A stretch of DNA of 64,000 bases from Mesaphorura yosii (Eukaryota > Arthropoda > Collembola > Poduromorpha > Tullbergiidae): positions 30,645-94,644 of the forward strand of contig WIXG01000309.1 of NCBI GenBank assembly GCA_009869945.1, read 5' to 3'. Shown piece by piece: positions 35,099-47,691 of this stretch (position 1 is its first letter; every line of letters begins with the position of its first letter). The translations under genes were made by a program, and so were the position numbers. A model generated the notes under the pieces. The model was not told where the DNA came from and made no database searches. It was given only the letters and a program-made list of their open reading frames with translations.

Positions 35099-38000
35099 TT
35101 AAGACACGCTGACCACAACTGAACCGACAATATCGACCAACTCGGTTGAGGAAAACGTCGCGAGCCAGCGTTGTGATCCAGCCGACCTCGGAACCACTCT
35201 GTGAACGTGCTTGCAATCGGCAGACGCCGGAACCGATCTAAAATGAATATTATATAATATTATATAATTGTAAATGTTGGCGAATAAAGCACCCTACGCA
35301 AGGAATCACGTTTTGCTTACCTTAGTTGTATGGTTCCAAATCTTGTAAACCCAGGTCCCTCGTAATTAATGGCACATCCAGTAAGCGGTTGAGGAAGTGG
35401 GTTTCTGAAGCTGAAGGTCAGCGTTGCAGGCCTGTTGACTTTCCAATTAGTTGAAGGCTTCGAGGCAAAACGAGAAAAATGTGTAATATTTTTATAAACG
35501 CAATGAAACTAAAGGACGTAACCTAGATGGATCAATGGCTTCTGGATACCTGCACGTTGAGTTGTGGCTTGAGAATTTGTAAGTCATCTTCCCCGTACCA
35601 GTTTTGCTTCGTTTCATCGACGGAGCAAATTGCACTGATCTTTACAATGCCATACTCTACAAGTTTTGTCAGATAGTCTCGGCCAGTAACGGTCATTCGA
35701 ATCTCTTCACCTGTTAACAATGGAGTTGTTCCGTCAGTTGTCACACAATTGAAGCCTGAATTACTTCGTACTTTTGCCTGGAGCAACCGAAATTTTTCCA
35801 GACGCCTTTTTCAAAGATGTTGCCCGAATTCCTGTGTAGTAAACGCTTTCTGAGTTGAGGTCCGCTTGAATCGTCCGCGATTCTTTGGAAGTGTTCTGGA
35901 GTTCAAAACGAAGAACTGTTCGGACCCTTTCCTTAGCATCAATGACATTTTTCATTTACCTTAGCGTTCACTACAACTGCAAATGATTGCCCAACTGGCA
36001 CTGTCTCAAGCTCAATTAAATCGAACTCGACATCGTGCTCAGGATTATCCGGAAGCTCAAAATATTTCGGCGCAACCGTGCTGCCACGGACCGCATTTAG
36101 CAACGAGAGACGTTCCGAACGGGATCCTTCCTTGTTCTTGTATTGGCTTAAAATATCATCACGGTCTTTGTCGCCGTCGTCATCGAACACGTTTGGTTTC
36201 TTCGTCAGAATCATTTTGCCGATACTACAACGTACAACATGCACAAGACTACAGTGTCTAGTTACAAATGTCAAGTTCAAGTGTTCTTGCTTATGTTTAC
36301 TGAAAATTATTCGTGCTAATGCGCATAAATCCAAAGGGATTGTCCGTCGACGGGTCCTTCTTCCAGTGAACAAGATCAGCGTTAACTTCACTGACCAGAA
36401 ACGGAACATCGTACGCAAAGCCAACTTGGCCCAGTCGTACAGCTTCAAGCGAGGCTGGTCCACATTGAAATTTGCCTAAGATTTGAGTTATGGAATTCAT
36501 TCGGGTGCTGACAGCACAATGAACATGAAATATTCTCATACCATCACTCCGTTCTTGTGGCGTGGAATCAATTGCTTGCCAGCCACCATACCCTTTTGGC
36601 AAATCTGGTCTTGCCATCCAAACATCGTTCCTGAAACCACATTCACACATTTTCGGAGTCGTGATTCCGTTGAAGCGAACGAGTATAGCAAAACAAGCAA
36701 AAACTTACCAGACGTGATAGTTCCAAATTGAATCCTTACCTCCTGTGGGATTATGTGGGTCGAAATCGTATTCTTCATTTTTGTCATTATAGTAAACATC
36801 GACCGTCAGTGATGCGTTTGCATCATGTGCTGAGACGTAATTTGTAACCACTCGACATGGAAGTCCAATTGCACGACAAACTGCAGATATGAATACAAAG
36901 TACAAAATAAGTGCATTTGCCATTTGCTGATTCTTGTGTCTCATTTGTATTCACACTAAATATGGACCAATAAATTCACGATATGGAAAGTGAGGATTCT
37001 GCATTATATTCTGGGGGGGGGGGGGGTAGGGGAGGAATCAGTCTCTGTGGTGAACCGATTCTGCCATGATTCAGCGCATATCGAAATGTACAGTGAGGAA
37101 TCGTTCTCACACCACAGAAAAAGATGGAATGTCGAATTCCACTGATAGCGTGTTGCCGAAGACGGACTTTTGTCCCATTGTTCTTTATGTCGGTCGTCGC
37201 GTGGTTAGTTTTGGTAATGGAACGGAAGTTGGTTAAATTGTGACAAAAGAAAACGCGACAGAAAGGAGTAAAAATGGATTGACGTTTGACAACTAAGAGG
37301 AACCTGAGAAAAAGTACAAAGTGTGATTGAACTGAAAACCTGATTGAACCACGTCACGAAGGAGAGACAGGAAAAGACTTTCCTTTCCCTTTATGTCGGG
37401 TATTAAAGGGCTAGCATGCAGTGTGTGCATTGTAGTCGACATCGAAGCGTTTCTGGTTTTGGGACTTGGGGCATGACAATCATGGCCTATCATGGGAACA
37501 GCATCCACGTGTAGTGACAAAGGTAGGCGTCTAGAAAATAGAGAATGCGGTAGTGTAAAGGGAAAGAAGGATAGTCGTGGACACGCGATTGCGACAGATG
37601 AACAGAAGCAAATAGCATATCAAAGGCTAGACTTCCGAGACCAAAATAGAACGCACACCGCACAGAATGAAAAAGAAGCCTGAAAAAAATTATTTTCTTT
37701 TGATTCCCTTTTTGGAATTACATTCTGTGGTCTTTTATCTACGTACCCTGGTGCTTATTTTCCATGGGAGGGCAACTTAACTTACGACAGGACGCTACAT
37801 TGGTCGCACGTAAGTTGTGGCACGGTGGTCTATCTTTGTGTTCTTGTGTATGATTTCGATCTTTGTGCGTCTCTCTTGGCTAACAACCAATTTCTTGCGA
37901 ATTATCCACACCAGCAGCGTTGCGGCAACGGAAGCACGCGTTTACAATTTCTGCCGCGTCAAGTTCCGTGCGTGTAGTTTAGCGTGTGGGTATGTGGTAC

Positions 38001-41000
38001 ACGCGGTTTGACACATTGAATTCATCATTCTATTAAACCATTGACCCAAATTTGAACTTTCACGTACTCCGAATCAGCAGCAACAGCAAGCAACCAGGCC
38101 AGGACGCAAAGATTTACAATAACAATCTACCAGCTTCGTGCTGGCTGTGTTGGGGCCGATAGGATCAATGGGAAATCATTACAGTAATAATCCTTAGTAT
38201 TATGGCATGTGACGGAAAATGGGACCTGTCAGAGACCGAAGCCCTATCCGACAACTAAAATACACACCAACAGACGACGCAAACTCCACTGTAGATCGAA
38301 TCAGACATGATAGGCTAATTTCTACTGACCGTTCGCAGTGCAATGAGCAGTCACACACTTTTACAAACTAAGCTGCTTAGATACAACGAGGCGAGGCGAG
38401 ATACGGCCTGGCAAAGCAAAAGTCTGATTGAGATGAAGAGACGAATGGCAAAGCGAACATCAGCGTGATTGTGAAAATGTTATTACAAAGAGAAAGAGTT
38501 TATAGAGGAAATGTATTGCTTGTTTGAAGCCTTCACTGGAAGGCAAAAAGTATTGCACTGCAATGCATTGTAAGCTTTCACTTTAATGCCAGCGTAGGAG
38601 GACCTTCTCGACACAGTATTTAATTATAAAGTTTAACTATCTCTAAATGAAAAAGTAAACAATTTTAATTTTGCTAATCGACTGCGAGTGAACTGGCTCC
38701 AAAACAAAGACTTACTTCCTCAATAAACACCACTTTAGTTCATTTCATCATGTAATGCGTTCCGTGTCGGGGAAAGAAAGAAAGTACGCTTGAGATGAAA
38801 TGCTTTACTTTAGTTGATTCCGAAGATAAAGTACGTTTTAATGAAAGACGCGACAACACAAGCAAGGGACAAAGACTCATATTTATCCAGACAGGAAATC
38901 GTCATAAGTTCATTGATGAGACTTTATAATTACGCGGCACGAAGCCTGACAAATGGCAATAATTTCCGTTCATCCAGTAAACAAGCGATGCGAACACCAA
39001 AAGTGGAAGAGGCAATAATATTCATTACAGCTTCTAGCCAGTAAAATGAATGCAGTTTTGCTCTGTCGAAAGAAAAGGCGTACGAATAATCTTTGACAGC
39101 ACATATCAGCATCAACGTGATCAAAAAAGCGACCTGTTTGCGAACATTTGGTTCAAGCAGAAGTAAAAGAAAGCAAATGACCAAGAGATTGAATGAATAT
39201 GATTGTCAGCGATTGCCTACAGAAAACAGAATTTCCTGTTTTGCGCACGGTGCACGTCTTTTATACGGCGCGCAAGGGTCCACTCAGGTTCCTTTGACAC
39301 GACTGACGATGTTTCAGTTCATTTGTCATGTACATTCATTCAATTTTTAGTCTTTTTACAAGTATTTAACTGTTCTCGACCTGTGACTTATCCTTCATTG
39401 CCGCTGTGACTCGAGTGTACATTCAAAACTTGTAAACACTCCGTATTTGTAAACTGAAGCTATTTTATACTTGTATATTGAATTTATGTCATTTAATCTG
39501 AATCTCTTGAAGTCTTGCATTTCGTTTAAAAAGTTTCAATACATTTGAGGTTAAACATTTCACTTCTAATTTTAGAGTCAGTGTTTTGTTTTGCGCTGAT
39601 TATCGTCATTGTCATTGTCCGTGGTCAACATAGCCATCCGTAAGGCACCATTCGCGAGGATGGACAACCAGTGAGCCTTACACCCTCATTGCCAACGAGC
39701 ATCATTCCGTGCATCACGGTGAAGGCGCGCACATTTCCTGCTTCTTTGCAATTTTGGCCAAGCGCGAACTCATTTAGGTACTTACGTGTACAAAGCACTC
39801 CGGCAAACACCCAGCACTGTCCGTACTTCACAGGTTGCAGTGTATGGAAATACTTCTCACAAATCGGTACTGAGCCAGTCCACGCAGCGGGTGCAGTGCC
39901 ATCCCCGTACTTGTTATCCCATCTACCAACTACAATTCCGTTGTCATCTTTTGAATTCACCTTTATTACCATAACCCAAGTTCAGTTATAGATTAGTTTC
40001 CACATTTGTAATACTCATGATTGTGTAAACATGCCGGAGATTTTACCATTTTTGATAATGCACGCGACACCAAAATCGGATTCGACCTGGCCTGGAACGC
40101 TAAGCCAGATTTTTCAAGCACGATCATCACAAGCGGTAAAACGGAAATGTCAAACTGTCCAAATGCCCAATGCCGTCCGCGAGCGTTGTTTTTGGGACCG
40201 TACCAAATCTTTCCCTTCTCTTCCAGCACATACTCGTTCAGCTTGTCTAGGTCGGGCATGTATGTGCTGTCGTCTAAAGTAAATGACGAGCTAGTATAAA
40301 GAGTATAGCATTGGCACATGCTCCAAAAATTGTGTACAAGCTTACTTGGTTCCCACGGATTGAAAAGTAGAAAAATATCATCCGGACACTTGAAGGTCAA
40401 AATCCTTCCAGGAGGACCATCTTTCAGGCTGGTTTCCACTCGGCAGTTCCAAATTCCAACACAAGCGTCCGGGTTGGATATAACCTGGGCCAAGAGCAAG
40501 AATTTGAAACATTAAAACAACGCTTTGGATTGGATTTTGCATTGTCAAGTCTGTCCAAAGTCAACACTTTGACAGTTTCGAAAATTTAATTACTGCAAAT
40601 CCCTGCAGTCAGTCGTCCGAGACATTAGTACGAAGGCGCTAGACCAGAACTTTCCCTTGCTCATCACGCTTATGCTAAGTTAATGCAATAAATTAAACGA
40701 CACGTTCAGGGTTCGTGTCCGGCGTGCTCATACCCTAATGCTACCATAGCTAGCTCATTGTTACTGCACGAACAACCGGCCTCCTTCGTCATAAGACAAA
40801 CCGCAAAAGGCCAGAAAGGAAGATTTTATTAACCGTGTCTTAATTAGAAGGCCACTCGTGACTACTAATTAGGTGCACTTCTTGCGTTAAATGGAAATAC
40901 CGCAAGGAATTCAGGAGCCGTGCAGAGTCGTGTCTCGAAAAACTAATTAAAAGCTGCCATTTTTGCTCTCCACTTGTGTAACTTGAAATTACATTTCATT

Positions 41001-42243
41001 AAGGTTGTCAAGCCTGACAAAAAATATGACAGCAGCCGGTGACAGGTGACACGAGGACGTGGCTGGCGTACGTGAAAATTAGACATTATTACGAGTTGGA
41101 ATGGAATGCTGCTAGATTTTGTGCCGCCGCGCCCGGGCACATGGAATTTTTTAATACATAACTAAAATCATCCTGAGATTATGAAGCGATAGAACTTCCG
41201 TGTTCCTTTCATCAGCTCTCTCTTTCTATCACATTCACACACTCGACTACTCGTTCCCATTTCTCATTTTTCATCTTTGTCACCTGTGATCATCCGCCTT
41301 TCTGTCGTCCGACCTGAGCGACTTTATCTCTCGCAATTGAAACACACGGAGTTCAGTTGCTCCGCATGACATAACAAAGATAAAACGTGACAATTGTCAA
41401 TTTATATTTACAATGCAGCAGCGCCTAATCCCACGAAGTAAGGAGTGCAGAGTCATTCTGTCATAATTCTCTCAATTTGCTCGTTTACTTTACAACTTTG
41501 GTCCTGTCCTATTCCATTTGAAAGGCGACAATGCCCTTACCCGCACGCACGTGGCCACAGAAAGGGAGAGAAGGAATTAAGGTTAAAGTCTATACGCGAA
41601 TCGTGGCCGAGACATTTACCTCAATTGAAATGGCATTCTTGTCATGTGCCGAGATCCGTGCAGCCCAACTTTTCTCACTCGAATCAGGCAACTTTGTCAA
41701 CTTCTCCACTTTTAAATTAACTTGTGTCCCAATGAGAGGCGACGGTTTCGGACCAAAGTTGAATACAAGTTGGATTTTATCTTTTGTCTCATCGTACGGT
41801 CTCCCCGGTGTCAGAAGTGCTAAGAAGAATGATTGTCCCCGACGCAGCACAGGCACGCCGTCATTCTTCAGGACAAGCTGGAATTCCGCCGTGTGATGGT
41901 TCTTTGCATTTTCCAGCGGGTACAAGAATGCGTCCGAGATACGCAGCGGCGTCGCTGGGTTGGCGACATTTCCACTTCGCAGAAGGCCAGTAGCAGGCTC
42001 GTGAGACCCTTCAGCACTTTCTGGAATTTGAATGAAGGCATAGCTAGAATGCTAGAAACTTGGCATTGAAGTAGATGGTCTCGAAACAGAAATGATAATT
42101 CAAATCAGCAGAAAGAATGGCAGGAGTTAACCTCTCAAAATAGTCTCCTCTTGCTTCTTGTCGTCGTTTCTGCTCTGCACAAAATTACTCTGGAGCCTTG
42201 CCACTAGCTCCTCGTAGTAATTGTCGTAATTCGCTGCAGCCAT
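35099..42243 (-). CDS. Transglutaminase TG-2 (tandem paralogue of TG-1)
   Basis: Thirteen exons: 42243-42132, 42020-41620, 40484-40346, 40273-40047, 39960-39786, 36880-36709, 36630-36542, 36475-36301, 36224-35960, 35895-35772, 35710-35550, 35457-35321 and 35237-35099; 771 aa. Triad: Cys in [13 protein letters not shown], His in IWNYHVWNDVW, Asp in [12 protein letters not shown]. The N-terminal helix ([13 protein letters not shown]) matches that of TG-1, so both share a cytosolic start without signal peptide. Differences from TG-1: exon pairs 5+6 and 9+10 of TG-1 are fused here, while TG-1 exon 7 is split in two by an intron inside the HVW motif. A 2.9-kb intron separates the exon with the catalytic Cys from the exon with the catalytic His. 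Expected activity as for TG-1. Confidence 0.93.
36881..39785 (-). other. Large intron of TG-2
   Basis: Phase-1 intron joining C at 39786 to TT at 36880 (Leu). Much larger than any other TG intron. Contains a 14-base G run and otherwise unremarkable AT-rich DNA. No nested gene found on either strand. Confidence 0.6.
37013..37026. repeat. Poly-G run of 14
   Basis: Fourteen consecutive G within the big TG-2 intron. Length is likely to vary between individuals or be misread in assembly. Confidence 0.8.
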
Positions 42244-43580
42244 GTTCAAGACAAGGAGGCTAAGTCACAATTCAGAATTTGGAAGGTTGAAATGCAAAGC
42301 GACCAGGACAGCGGACAGAAATCAAATGGGAGCTCATGTCAATTATGGCATGCACATTTAAATTCAATCCAGCGACTGGAGGAACTCGTTTACATTAATC
42401 TTTGCTTGTGGTTTGGAGGTTGAACGATAATCACATTGACTTGACCGCAGCGCGGAAGCAAAGCACAACCAGGAATGTAAGCATGAGTTGGCTTAATTAT
42501 TCCGAAGCAGTGAGATTCAGGATTCAATCAATTAAAATGACGCGTACCGAAGCGAAGACTGCAATTTAAATGGATGGACGGAGAATTCCCAGTTTTCTAG
42601 GAGCCTCCACTGATTTCATCTCCTGCAACTCCATGCGAAGTGCAGTCTCAAGTGTCGGCCATCGCTTATCACTTGCTTGATGAACAACTAATTTTATAAT
42701 TTATAGTTTTTCTCCGGAGACTTTCAGCTTCCTGCCTACGGCGTCTAGAAGTCGTTTACTTTTTGTATTTAAACAGCACATATGAAACTGTTGTACAGAC
42801 GTACAGACAGACAAGAGAATTATATTAAGAGGCAGGATGGGCAGACAGTGTATTTATTTATCGATTCGACAGTGGTCTACTCATAACAAAACTGTATGCT
42901 GTAATAAAATGTTAACCCAAAATGCACACAATTTTCGCTTCGTCAGCCCAAAGCATGAAAGATTTGGCTGTTTCTTGGCTTCAACTGACTTTGAGTCGAC
43001 ACCAAACAACGCTCGAACGCGACCTTCTCCCTTCTCGCTCGGTGATTGGTGCTCAGATTCGGCCCTGAGGAAATCTGCATAAAGTGTACAACTTGCAAGT
43101 TACGACGTAGGGTAGTGGCGAGAAGTTGTGTTATTGCGTTGTGTGTAAATGATAGTGTCACTTCAGATAAGAAAGGACGCCAAGCTCAAAGCTAAGTAGA
43201 CAATAGCGGAATACGACTTGGAAAAGGCAAAACGTTTTTCTGCATCCACCAGTCAAGAGTCAGTTTAATACGTCGTGCCCTTGCCGTGTGGGTTCAGTTC
43301 GGGACCTGTGTGATGAGGTCGAGTTGTAAGAAATAAGTTCTGGAGTTCATAAGTTTATGGAGCGTAATTAGCAGGTTAGAAGAATAATTGGTGAGTACTA
43401 ACGTGTACCGAAATCGAATCTTGCTGCGTAATTGACAAACTGGTCAGATTCATTCAATTGCATTGGGCGACCAAAAAAGTAAGTAGGAGTAAAGAAGTTC
43501 TTATGATGCGTTGTTCTCTGTCTTAATTGTCTTCAACTGAATTGAATCTGGTTAGTGTACAGCTTATCGTTCATTACAGG
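42244..43580. other. Divergent promoter region between TG-2 and Piwi
   Basis: Holds both promoters and probably a 5' UTR intron of the Piwi gene: an acceptor (CATTACAG, 43572-43579) lies one base before the Piwi start codon. No other coding exon seen. Confidence 0.5.
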
Positions 43581-46500
43581 ATGGCTGACCGAACACGACC
43601 ATCAAGACCAAGAAGGAGCCGTGAGGAGAGGCTGGCTGAAGCCCAAGCCGCAGGGACATCAACCACCCCAGAACGAACGTCAGAATCAACTATAGCTCGG
43701 AGGGGCCGTGCTAGGGGACACTCGCCCTCGCGGAACCAGGAAGAGGAGTCAATGGAACAAGACATCCAAGTTCAACAGCAACCGGCTCCAATTCCAATCG
43801 TTCAGCAGCTAATACAATCGCAGCAGCTTCAGCAACTGACAACTGAAGAAACCGCACCAAGAGGAGTTTCGCCGACTGACGTTATCCGCGGGCTAAGTAT
43901 TCACGGGCAAGGATCCCCAGATAAGGAAGAGGTAACTAGCCGCTACGCAGGAAGATCGAGGGGGAATGGGAATGGAAGTAACGGAGGTGGTAGTGGAAGC
44001 AGCGGTGGAAGTGGTGGTAGACCCAGCCGCAGTCCGCCAGAGGCTGCTGGCCAGGCTGGAGGAGCCGTGCGTGGTAGCCGGTTCGTCGCGCCGGAAACGG
44101 GCAGGAATGTAGAGCCAGCAATGTTCGACGTGGTTCGCTCAAGAGAGGGCAACAAAGTAAAACTAGGAACAGCTGGTGCCCCGATTAAGTTGCTGGCTAA
44201 TTTCTTCAATGTAAGACGCCGTGACAAGTGGTGTCTGTACCACTATCGGGTCGATTTTTCCCCCGAGGTTGACCACGTTGGAGCAAGAAGAGCACTTCTC
44301 CGAGAACATGGACCCAATATGCCGGCATTCATCTTCGACGGCAATTACTCACTCCACACGTCCGAGCTTGTTCCTGACAACATGCTACAATTGCAATCAA
44401 CGCGTAGAAATGATCAATCCATCGTGCAAATTCAGTTGAAACTCGTTGGTCAGGTTGATGAAGCTGATGGAATGTATTTGCAATTTTATACCGTCATGGC
44501 TCGGAAATGCTTGCAGCATTTGAAGTTGGCACTTCTGGGGAAGAATTATTTTGATCCCAACCTGTCTGTGGAGCTGGCTAATCATCGACTCCAGATTTGG
44601 CCCGGATTTCTGACAACAATACGAGTTCATGATGCCGGACTCTTGTATTGCGTGCAATCGCTTCATAAGGTCATCAGAACTGAACACATTTGGAATATGA
44701 TGCAAAGTCGCAAAAGAGAAATAATGGACAGAGGCGGAAGTATGGAGCAAGTCAAGGATGCTGTCCGGAATGAGATAGTGGGAACGGTCGTGATCACGCA
44801 TTACAACAAGAGGACGTACAGAATTGACGACATCGCTTGGAACGAACGGCCGGCAAATACATTTCTGCAAAAGTCGACGGGCAACCAGATTACTTTCCTT
44901 GACTACTACAAGGACAAGTAAGGAAACACCCGTTCTTCAGAAACCCATATTACCAAATACCGTTATTATGTATTTCAAGATTTCCAATTCAATTCAGAAA
45001 AGTAGAAAAGGCGACGTAATGTTTTAATACAGTATTAACGGACATGTTAGTAAGGACTAACTAAATTCGCTAAACAAAAGTCGCTTCGGGCTACTCGAAA
45101 CTAGACTCACATATACTAAAGAGCGTGGAGCATAGAATAGCTGTCATTAGCTTTCTATACTGTTGATAGTAAATTAATTAATTTCCTTATGCACAGACAC
45201 AATGTGACAATCGGCACAGCCAACCAGCCCTTACTGGTGTCAAACCCGACAACGAGGGATCTGCATCGGGGAAATACTGAGCCAGTGAAGCTCATCCCTG
45301 AAGTATGTTACATGACTGGGCTCAGCGAAGCAATGCGGCAGAATTTTAACTTGATGAGAGAGATGAGCCAATATATGTTTCAAACCCCAGATAGAAAGAT
45401 GGCAACAATCAAAACATTCATGAACAGAATTCAAGGTTCCCAAGAGGTAAGTCCATTGCTTCATCGATTCACTACGCGTTTGTTATTTGATGCCTAAGAA
45501 AGAAGGATTGTATTTGGCTTGTTACAGGTTCGTGAAGATCTTGGTCGGTGGGGTTTGGACATTGGCAACCAAATGATCCAGGTTACAGGTCGCAAGCTCC
45601 CGACGGAACAAGTTTTCTTTAAAGATCAACGATCTGATGGTTTGAGACCCTTTGACGTCGACCCTCATAAGGGAGATTTCACCAATGCTTTCAGGGGTGG
45701 GTTATTTGAAAGGAAGGATATAGTAATAATGCTTGTGGCTATACGAACCAGTAATCAGGTATGTTACAATTATGTAGGTGCACGATTGGTCACCTGCACT
45801 CCATTGAATACGTGGGTGCTCATCGTCCCTCAGAGAGATGCGGGCGGTGTTGACAACTTGCTAAAGACTATGCAAACCGTCTCTCGACCCTTGGGTTTCA
45901 ATATCAGTCAGCCAGCGGAAATGTAAGTGTCAGTATGTTCGTATGTTCGTATGTTCTTTCATTGAAAGAATTTGACCTCTAAAAATGTCCATAAGCGGCT
46001 TCGGCTGCTTTAGCTTTACATAATATTGAATCTTGGAATTCTCAATCAAATTATTTTGACCGTTTTTATGTGTTAAATGTGAATTGTTCACTTTGTGTGT
46101 GTACAGGATTCGCCTCCATAACAACTCGGTTGAGTCATACATACGAGCTATAAACGATGCCATCTCAAAGTATCAAGACCGCCTGCAGATGATTTTTACC
46201 ATCCTGCCCAATAACCAACTGGAGTTGTACGCAGCCATCAAAAAACGATGCTACGTTGATTGTGGAAGTAAGGCAATGGCTCTCTTATTCGTAGCTAGCT
46301 ATTGCAGGGAAGTGAAGCCCGAAGCAGCAAGTAGTTATATTCCGTTCTATTTTATACAGTGTCATCGCAGTGCTTGCTGGCCAGAACAATGGGTAACAAG
46401 GGGCTAATGAGCGTGGCCACGAAGCTTACTGTTCAAATGAGTTGTAAGTTGGGAGGTGAAGCCTGGCAAACCAAGATTCCGTTACCGGTATGAAACACGA

Positions 46501-47691
46501 AACCTAATCGTAATGAATCCTAGCAAGTCAAGTCTTGACTCATTCACACTCATCATAATTTATTGCAGGACCTCATGATCGTTGGTTTTGATGTCCACCA
46601 TGGTGGCGCAGGGAGCAAGGGTTCCAGCTTTGGAGCCATGGTCACTACCTTATCGGCATCATATGGCACTTACTTCTCGACAATAATGGAAGCGAAGAAC
46701 CGTCAGGAAATTATTACAAACATGGCCGGTGAAATGGGCAGTAAGTTCTTATTTTGTTTATGACAAATCAATTTTTAAGCGTGAGCTTGTAATGAGAAAT
46801 CCATCGTATGTGAAAATCCATTTATGATTAACATTTGTAATGCAATCTTGTGATGCTTCCAGAATGTGTGGCCGCCTGGCGTAGATATAACAATGGCAAG
46901 CTCCCGGAACGGATCATGTTCTATCGTGACGGAGTTGGAGAAGGTCAACTTCAAACAGTCTACAAGGAGGAATTAGTCGGCGTTAAGGTACGTCTGTCGA
47001 TTACTATTTACGTAATGCCAAGGCTCACGTGCAAACATGGCATGGCATTGAGGACAGGCATACATTCATTTCATCATGGATGTGCTCGTTTAACAACTAT
47101 CAACAGTTATTGTGTTTACGTCGAACAGCGACACTAAGACTAAGTATCCAGAAGGACTTACTAGTCTCAGTATCACTAATACTAATAGATTTTTTTATTG
47201 CAGAAAATGTTGCACGGAGTCTACACGGGCGAGGGCTACCCACTCCCGAAGCTGTCTTACATCGTGGTGACGAAAAAAATTAATCCAAGATTCTTTCTGA
47301 TGGGCCAGACTCCTCAAAACCCACCTCCAGGCACGATCGTCGACAAAGAAGTCACCTTTCCTGAGAGGTATTGACACTTGGAATTGCCGTTTTACGATAC
47401 TGAGTACATCCACTCGTTGGTTGCAGGTTTGATTTCTACTTGATCGCACAATCAGTTCGTCAAGGAACTGTCAGCCCAACTTCATACAATGTCCTGTTCG
47501 ATAGAAGCAATTTGGAGCCAGACAAGGTTCAGCGCATCACCTACAAATTGTGCAACATGTACTACAATTTTTCTGGAACTGTGTCGGTCCCGGCACCCTG
47601 TCAGTATGCGCACAAGTTGGCTTTCATGACTGGCACTGCTATTAAGACGAACGCTCATGAGAAACTTTCTCGTCAACTCTACTTTTTGTAA
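43581..47691 (+). CDS. piwi: Piwi-clade Argonaute
   Basis: Nine exons: 43581-44917, 45197-45446, 45528-45922, 46107-46267, 46360-46487, 46569-46740, 46863-46987, 47204-47367 and 47427-47691; 998 aa. Residues 1 to about 180 are disordered: Arg-rich, then Gln-rich ([14 protein letters not shown]), with RG/RGR sites that could carry dimethyl-arginine, then a Gly/Ser run. PAZ is recognised by [13 protein letters not shown] and [16 protein letters not shown], followed by NQPLLVS. The PIWI domain has the slicer residues: Asp in VGFDVHHG, Glu in NRQEIITN, Asp in [10 protein letters not shown], His in [10 protein letters not shown]. It ends LYFL, the usual Piwi C-terminus. Known of the family: binds piRNAs and silences transposons in the germ line. 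Which subtype (Piwi, Aub or Ago3-like) cannot be decided here. Confidence 0.95.
45933..45956. repeat. Three exact copies of an 8-bp unit in a Piwi intron
   Basis: GTATGTTC repeated three times in tandem, 11 bp into the intron after exon 3 of the Piwi gene. Confidence 0.85.

Noticed and set aside
38814..39409. Several open frames in the big TG-2 intron as a nested gene
   Set aside because: Short, overlapping on both strands, no recognisable domain.
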